A stretch of 22,534 nt of DNA from a virus, in the IMG/VR virus record IMGVR_UViG_3300025890_000176, positions 1-22,534 of that record; one strand, written 5' to 3'. This document shows, in pieces, positions 18,710-22,534 of the stretch. Under the pieces are notes generated by a model that searched no databases, had not been told where the DNA came from, and saw only the letters and a list, made by a program, of their open reading frames with translations. Position 1 is the first letter of the stretch. Each line of letters starts with the position of its first letter. Both the position numbers and the translations under genes were made by a program.

Positions 18710-18839
18710 GTTTATATTAGGAATTCTGGTGGGTGTTGTTATAATAACATATTACCCACAGATAGGGTCAGACTTGCTCGATTTATTTCGTGAGTCTGGT
18801 GTTCGTGACAAGATAATTAACCAATTAGAAGGGATATAA
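18702..18839 (+). CDS. small single-TM protein
   Basis: 45 residues from ATG 18702 (8-base overlap with the preceding gene). A membrane segment covers residues 2-20 (IKFILGILVGVVIITYYP) and a short amphipathic tail follows (DLLDLFRESGVRDKIINQL). I recall a similar small protein in cyanophages and pelagiphages, always near lipoprotein or photosystem/PhoH regions; its role is not known. Followed by the LPP20-like lipoprotein after three bases. Confidence 0.68.
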   Translation: MIKFILGILVGVVIITYYPQIGSDLLDLFRESGVRDKIINQLEGI

Positions 18840-18842
18840 ATT

Positions 18843-19499
18843 ATGAAACATGTCATGTTACTTGGTTGTGCAGCACTGCTTGGTGCGTGTAGTACAGCGA
18901 AGGTGAGCCAGTTGGAATCAGTTCCACCTAGTTCAATTGTTGATGCAGAAACGTATCAATATAAAACAAAGGTAGTTGAAGAACAAATTGCAGAGATGCC
19001 AAAATGGTTCAAAAAATTGCCTGAAAGTAAAGATGCAATCTATTCCACAGGGACAGCAGCAACATCAGATTTGCAGTTATCAGTTGACCTTGCGGTATTG
19101 AATGCAAAGACAACTCTTGCCGACCGTATTAATGGTAGAGTTCGTTCTCAAACTAAATCATTCGTTGCCAAGATTGGTAATGAAGATATCGGTAGTTCAG
19201 TTCTCTCTGAAGTAGAGAAAGCAACAAAGAACATCATTGCAGATGTAGACGTTGCTGGATACAAAGTTCAAGAGACTGAGGTTGTTGCAAACGGCCCAGA
19301 CTATCGTGCATATGTTTTGTTGGTTTACTCTGATAAAGAAGCAAACAAAATTATTATGAACCGTCTGAGAAAAGACAGGATGCTCTTGTCTAAAGTTCGT
19401 TCTACCAAAGCGTGGGAAGAACTAGAAAAAACTGTTGATAGTGTTAAAGAAGAAGATGCTATTGAATCTGAAAACAACATGAAGGTATTGACACAATAA
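18843..19499 (+). CDS. LPP20-family lipoprotein
   Basis: 218 residues. Signal with lipobox LGAC, lipidated Cys16. The central domain (about 40-170) shows the LPP20 pattern: MPKWFKKLP, AIYSTGTAATSDLQLSVDLAVLNAK, TTLADRINGRVRSQTKSF, ATKNIIADVDVAGYKV and YRAYVLLVY. LPP20 proteins are outer-membrane lipoproteins of Gram-negative bacteria; a copy on a phage may alter the host surface. The C-terminal part is helical and charged. It overlaps the wall-hydrolase start by one base. Confidence 0.85.
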   Translation: MKHVMLLGCAALLGACSTAKVSQLESVPPSSIVDAETYQYKTKVVEEQIAEMPKWFKKLPESKDAIYSTGTAATSDLQLSVDLAVLNAKTTLADRINGRVRSQTKSFVAKIGNEDIGSSVLSEVEKATKNIIADVDVAGYKVQETEVVANGPDYRAYVLLVYSDKEANKIIMNRLRKDRMLLSKVRSTKAWEELEKTVDSVKEEDAIESENNMKVLTQ

Positions 19500-20026
19500 T
19501 GCTAAAAGAACTACTCGTTTCACTTATGATAACTGGTACACCAGTTGCGATATCAGATATTTCATCTGTAGAACAATTTACTTTTGACGAGGCAACTTGT
19601 CTCGCTCAGAATGTTTACCATGAAGCAAAGAACCAACCCCAAGTAGGGCAGATGGCAGTAATGTCTGTAACACTTAATCGTGTTTCTGATGATAGATTTC
19701 CAGATACAATCTGTGAAGTTGTTAAAGAAGGCCCATCTCGACCTAGTTGGAAAGGCACAGGTGAAATGATTCCAGTTCGACATAAGTGTCAATTCAGTTG
19801 GTGGTGTGATGGCAAATCAGATAAGATACATAAACAGAACCAAGAAATATATAATGACATTTTTGTCTTTACATTGGGGATTGTTTCTGGTAAAATAACA
19901 CTATTAGATGTCACAGAAGGAGCAACACATTATCATGCAGACTATGTGTCTCCGTCTTGGGCAAGTTCTAAAACTAAAACAGTGGAAATCGAAGACCACA
20001 TATTTTACAGATGGGAGAAAAAGTGA
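19499..20026 (+). CDS. SleB/CwlJ-type cell-wall hydrolase
   Basis: 175 residues. The Hydrolase_2 (SleB) pattern is clear: ATCLAQNVYHEAKNQP (32-47, catalytic Glu42), GQMAVMSVTLNRV, FPDTICEVV, CQFSWWCDG (97-105) and ATHYHADYVSPSWA. SleB-type enzymes are lytic transglycosylase-like and act on peptidoglycan. The N-terminus (LLVSLMITGTPVAIS) is a weak signal or anchor, so periplasmic export is possible. It is the second wall hydrolase in the window beside the GH108 endolysin, and it is linked to lipoprotein genes, not to the lysis cluster, hinting at a role in entry or envelope remodelling. Confidence 0.9.
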   Translation: MLKELLVSLMITGTPVAISDISSVEQFTFDEATCLAQNVYHEAKNQPQVGQMAVMSVTLNRVSDDRFPDTICEVVKEGPSRPSWKGTGEMIPVRHKCQFSWWCDGKSDKIHKQNQEIYNDIFVFTLGIVSGKITLLDVTEGATHYHADYVSPSWASSKTKTVEIEDHIFYRWEKK

Positions 20027-20580
20027 ATATATTTTATCTAGATGAAGATGCAAAGACAAGTGCAATGATGCATGTGGATTCTCATGCAAGTAAAATGATT
20101 ATCGAATATGCTCAACTCATGTCTACTGCACATCGTGTATTGGATGGTAAACAAGTAAAACGATTGAGTAAAAAGAATCGTTTGCTTACAACTTATGACC
20201 ATCCAGACCCACAACTAGACCATACTTTGTACAAATCTTGTCATGTCAATCATCCTAGTGGTATTTGGGTACGACAGTCCAAGAAAAACTACAGATGGTT
20301 GTATGAAATGTGGACAGAACTGAATACAGAATTCATGTACAGGTATGACAAAAATGTACCACATGAAAGTTATCGTAAACTAAAGTGGGCATTATTCAGT
20401 CCACCAGAGAATATGCCTGAGGGTGTATTTACAGAACCCTTACAGGCAATGCCAGACGATGTAAAGAATGAATCGTCAATAACGGCCTATCGGGATTACT
20501 ATATAAAGTATAAGCAACATTTGGCATCATGGAAAAAGAGGGGTATGCCAGATTGGATGGAGTTAAGACATGCTACATAA
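20023..20580 (+). CDS. conserved T4-like phage protein (MNIFYLD... family)
   Basis: 185 residues from GTG 20023, which has GGGAG at 20013-20017 and overlaps the previous stop; an in-frame ATG at 20011 has no ribosome site. The opening NIFYLDEDAKTSAMMHVDSHASKMIIEYAQLMSTAHR (split, residues 2-38) with its conserved His/Lys pattern and the ending YRDYYIKYKQHLASWKKRGMPDWM are typical of a family seen in many marine T4-like phages. It is sometimes annotated as DNA glycosylase-like; I cannot confirm that from the sequence. Overlaps the next gene by 11 bases. Confidence 0.8.
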   Translation: MNIFYLDEDAKTSAMMHVDSHASKMIIEYAQLMSTAHRVLDGKQVKRLSKKNRLLTTYDHPDPQLDHTLYKSCHVNHPSGIWVRQSKKNYRWLYEMWTELNTEFMYRYDKNVPHESYRKLKWALFSPPENMPEGVFTEPLQAMPDDVKNESSITAYRDYYIKYKQHLASWKKRGMPDWMELRHAT

Positions 20581-20863
20581 AATAAGTGATTTGTGTGATA
20601 AGATAGATTCAATAAAAATGATGAGTGATAAACTTAGGATAATGAAATATAACGAACCTAAGGCTCGAAAGCATGAATTAAATGCATTGATTGAAACTAT
20701 ACAAGCAGACTGTCTCTTAGTTGCTATGGATAAGGGTGAATATTGGAAACCCAACAACGAAGAAAAAGTTGGAAATTCCATTATAGGTGGAACAATGTCT
20801 CCAGAAGAAGAACGAGAATGGATTAGAATTGAACAACAACAGGATGGGAAAAGTACAACATAA
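20570..20863 (+). CDS. conserved phage small protein
   Basis: 97 residues, starting inside the preceding gene (overlap 11) and sharing one base with the next ATG. Mostly helical (KISDLCDKIDSIKMMSDKL, RKHELNALIETIQADCLL) with a glycine-containing break (NSIIGGTMSPEEEREW). No motif I can name. Position between conserved core genes and the tight overlaps support it as part of a stable conserved block ending in phoH. Confidence 0.75.
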   Translation: MLHKISDLCDKIDSIKMMSDKLRIMKYNEPKARKHELNALIETIQADCLLVAMDKGEYWKPNNEEKVGNSIIGGTMSPEEEREWIRIEQQQDGKSTT

Positions 20864-21174
20864 TGCCAACATTTAAATTTAGAAATACGGAAACAGGTGA
20901 AGAGTTTGAAGATTTCCTATCTAACAGTAGAAGAGAAGAACTTTTAAAAAAGAACCCACACATTAAACAGATGCCTTCAATGTTCTCTATCGCTGGTTCT
21001 ACTGGTGACAACATTGATGCCAAAACTGATGATGGTTGGAAAGAGGTTCTTGCAAAAGGGGCAGAGGCGCATCCCGATAGTCAATTAGGACAACGGTATG
21101 GTAAAAAATCTGCAAAACAAATTAAAACGGATGCGGTGTTAGCCAAACATCGACATAAATGGAGTACTAATTAA
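20863..21174 (+). CDS. FmdB-like protein without zinc cysteines
   Basis: 103 residues. The start MPTFKFRNTETGEEFEDF resembles the FmdB-type zinc-ribbon opening (MPxYxYxCxxCGxxFE), but the positions usually held by Cys are occupied by N/T and the protein has no Cys at all. Conserved continuation: KNPHIKQMPSMFSIAGSTGDN, DGWKEVLAKGAEAHPDS and a basic end KHRHKWSTN. This Cys-less form occurs upstream of phoH in other marine T4-like phages as far as I recall. Function unknown. Overlaps phoH by one base. Confidence 0.78.
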   Translation: MPTFKFRNTETGEEFEDFLSNSRREELLKKNPHIKQMPSMFSIAGSTGDNIDAKTDDGWKEVLAKGAEAHPDSQLGQRYGKKSAKQIKTDAVLAKHRHKWSTN

Positions 21175-21872
21175 TGGCTAAAGCAAAAGACATTAGAATT
21201 GATAATATGGTTTCTATTAAACCAATTACTGATAATCAAAAGAAAGCGTTTGCATCATATAAAGAAGGAAAGAATTTATTCCTCTATGGTGCGGCTGGTA
21301 CAGGTAAAACCTTTATATCATTATATAATGGATTACAGGATGTACTAAGAAATGAAACACCATATGATACAGTGTACATGGTTCGTAGTGCAGTACCAAC
21401 TCGTGAGATTGGTTTCTTGCCAGGCGATGAGGAAGATAAGACAGCACTATTCCAAGTACCTTATCAGAACATGGTTAAGTTTATGTTTGAACAACCGAAT
21501 GCAGCTGCATTCGCTGGATTGTACGAAAGACTTAAAAACCAAGGTTCACTGATGTTTCTTACTACGTCTTTCCTTAGAGGAATTACACTAGATAATGCAG
21601 TTATCATTGTGGATGAGTGTCAGAACTTGACCTTCCACGAATTGGATACTATCATTACTCGTGTTGGACAAGATTCAAAAATTATTTTCTGTGGAGATTT
21701 CTTTCAGACAGACTTGATGAAATCAAGTGATAAAGCAGGAATGGTTAACTTTATGAAAATCCTAGATGCAATGAAAGAATTTGATAATATCGAATTTACA
21801 ATCGGTGACATTGTACGTTCTGGTTTTGTGAAGGAGTATCTAATCAACAAAATCCGATTAGGAGTTGAATAA
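21174..21872 (+). CDS. phoH: PhoH-like P-loop ATPase
   Basis: 232 residues. Walker A GAAGTGKT (39-46), Walker B IIVDECQN (144-151) and the following GDFFQTD (174-180) give a PhoH/UvrD-like P-loop fold; other matches are MVRSAVPTREIGFLPGD (69-84) and FLTTSFLRGITLDNAV. PhoH is a common marker of marine phages; it is a predicted RNA helicase/ATPase linked to RNA metabolism and, in some hosts, to phosphate starvation. In this phage it lies about 12 kb from the Na/Pi gene. No Pho-box is evident upstream. Its stop overlaps the next start by one base. Confidence 0.94.
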   Translation: MAKAKDIRIDNMVSIKPITDNQKKAFASYKEGKNLFLYGAAGTGKTFISLYNGLQDVLRNETPYDTVYMVRSAVPTREIGFLPGDEEDKTALFQVPYQNMVKFMFEQPNAAAFAGLYERLKNQGSLMFLTTSFLRGITLDNAVIIVDECQNLTFHELDTIITRVGQDSKIIFCGDFFQTDLMKSSDKAGMVNFMKILDAMKEFDNIEFTIGDIVRSGFVKEYLINKIRLGVE

Positions 21873-22012
21873 TGGCGAAGATGTACGGAGCGACTATTGC
21901 ACATGAAGGTGTGTCGAAAGGAACTTCACTTGGACGTAAACCAATTACTTCCACAATGAATAAATCGAAAAGACGTAGTTACAAGAAATATAGAGGTCAA
22001 GGTAAGCGATAA
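21872..22012 (+). CDS. small basic conserved phage protein
   Basis: 46 residues from ATG 21872 (TAATG overlap with phoH). Very basic: the second half is SLGRKPITSTMNKSKRRSYKK then YRGQGKR, which I recall as a recurrent motif next to phoH in cyanophages and pelagiphages. Composition suggests RNA or ribosome binding, perhaps as a PhoH partner. This is an inference from neighbourhood and charge. Followed after five bases by a strong promoter. Confidence 0.72.
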   Translation: MAKMYGATIAHEGVSKGTSLGRKPITSTMNKSKRRSYKKYRGQGKR

Positions 22013-22017
22013 AGCTG

Positions 22018-22046
22018 TTGACAATAAAGTGAATATGGTGTATAAT
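22018..22046 (+). promoter_or_regulatory. consensus sigma70 promoter for the nuclease gene
   Basis: TTGACA at 22018-22023, 17 bases, TATAAT at 22041-22046: both hexamers perfect. The leader has AATAATGAGG before ATG 22078. The spacer lacks the TGTT..AACA repeat. Confidence 0.93.
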
Positions 22047-22077
22047 ACACTATAAGATTAAATAATGAGGATATAAT

Positions 22078-22534
22078 ATGTTTGTACATAATGCTGTAGA
22101 AATCCCAGAAGTGGGTACTACCAACGTGAACCGAAAAAGGTTCTACTTAACCCCAACTGGAACTTACCCATCAATCACGACAGTGTTGGGTGTTCGTAAA
22201 GAAAAGAAAGCAGGACTCCAAGCGTGGCGTGAACGTGTTGGACATGATGTTGCAAATCATATTATGCGTACTGCTGCATCTCGTGGGACAGCAGTTCACC
22301 ACATGTGTGAGGACTTCCTAAACAACAAAGAAGTTTTAAAGGAAGATGTTGCATTTTTACCTTGGTGTTTGTTCTCACAACTAAAACCAACTCTTGAAAA
22401 ATCAGTAAATAATATTTACGCACAAGAATGTGGACTATGGAGTGAGAAGTATCGTGTTGCTGGAAGAGTAGACTGTATTGCAGAATGGAATGGTGTACCA
22501 TCCATTATTGACTTTAAGACTTCTCGTTCTGAAC
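22078..22534 (+). CDS. PD-(D/E)XK nuclease, RecB-like exonuclease (3' truncated)
   Basis: 152 residues visible before the window ends. Motifs of the PDDEXK exonuclease family: SITTVLG near the start, SRGTAVHHMCEDF (68-80, with the His/Glu helix), Glu117 in AQECGLWS, GRVDCIAEW (129-137, metal Asp132) and IIDFKTS (143-149, Asp145/Lys147). Catalytic residues are all present, so only the C-terminal helix is likely missing. Marine T4-like phages carry such RecB-like or MGME1-like exonucleases for DNA processing or recombination. The gene has the strongest promoter of the window. Confidence 0.88.
   Translation, partial: MFVHNAVEIPEVGTTNVNRKRFYLTPTGTYPSITTVLGVRKEKKAGLQAWRERVGHDVANHIMRTAASRGTAVHHMCEDFLNNKEVLKEDVAFLPWCLFSQLKPTLEKSVNNIYAQECGLWSEKYRVAGRVDCIAEWNGVPSIIDFKTSRSE

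Noticed and set aside
1-22534. CRISPR array, insertion sequence, integrase/att site or prophage signs
   Set aside because: No regularly spaced repeats, no transposase or integrase motifs and no tRNA-flanking direct repeat were seen; the contents fit a lytic T4-like phage.

Overview
The window is a densely packed segment of a T4-like (myovirus-type) marine phage genome. Every supported gene lies on the + strand, coding is almost gap-free with frequent stop/start overlaps, and the base composition is AT-rich. Hallmark genes are a gp61-type primase, T4 RNase H, a phage ribonucleotide reductase, PhoH, a PD-(D/E)XK nuclease and overlapping spanins. DUF1127-type small proteins and a phage-borne bS21 point to a marine alphaproteobacterial host (SAR11- or roseobacter-like). 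That host call is an inference, not a measurement.

Layout. 1-3121: end of a conserved gene, a small conserved protein, then a lysis/envelope cluster (two-TM holin candidate, TM/coiled-coil protein, overlapping i-spanin/o-spanin, DUF1353 protein, coiled-coil tail-anchored protein). 3128-8040: replication and nucleotide metabolism (primase, NrdA, a glutaredoxin-NrdB fusion, a GIY-YIG nuclease). 8041-9397: an accessory module opened by a T4-type late promoter and a structured, terminator-like RNA, carrying three tiny proteins (one DUF1127) and a half-length Na/Pi cotransporter. 9400-12200: small orphan genes behind near-identical sigma70-type promoters. 12199-15796: glycine-zipper exported protein, tRNA-Arg(UCU), bS21, RNase H, a DUF6433-like protein and a GH108 endolysin. 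15793-15917: a free-standing small-RNA candidate. 15941-18000: more promoter-driven small genes, including an SprT-like metallopeptidase. 17941-20026: lipoproteins and a SleB-type wall hydrolase. 20023-22534: conserved phage genes, PhoH and the start of a PD-(D/E)XK nuclease.

The most interesting signals are regulatory. Eleven strong sigma70-like promoters have exactly 17-bp spacers. Five of them share a 13-bp inverted repeat (TGTT..AACA) inside the spacer and a common leader containing AATGAGAAAGG or a close variant. Between two of these modules, a promoter, a 15-bp hairpin and an intrinsic terminator define an RNA of about 90 nt. Its 25-nt CU-rich loop is complementary to the GAGAGAGG and GAGAAAG ribosome-binding leaders of the phage's own small genes. 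This suggests a phage-encoded anti-Shine-Dalgarno RNA. Together with the DUF1127 protein it recalls alphaproteobacterial systems that pair such proteins with anti-SD RNAs. The phosphate-related pairing of DUF1127 with a half-size Na/Pi transporter is the second main point.
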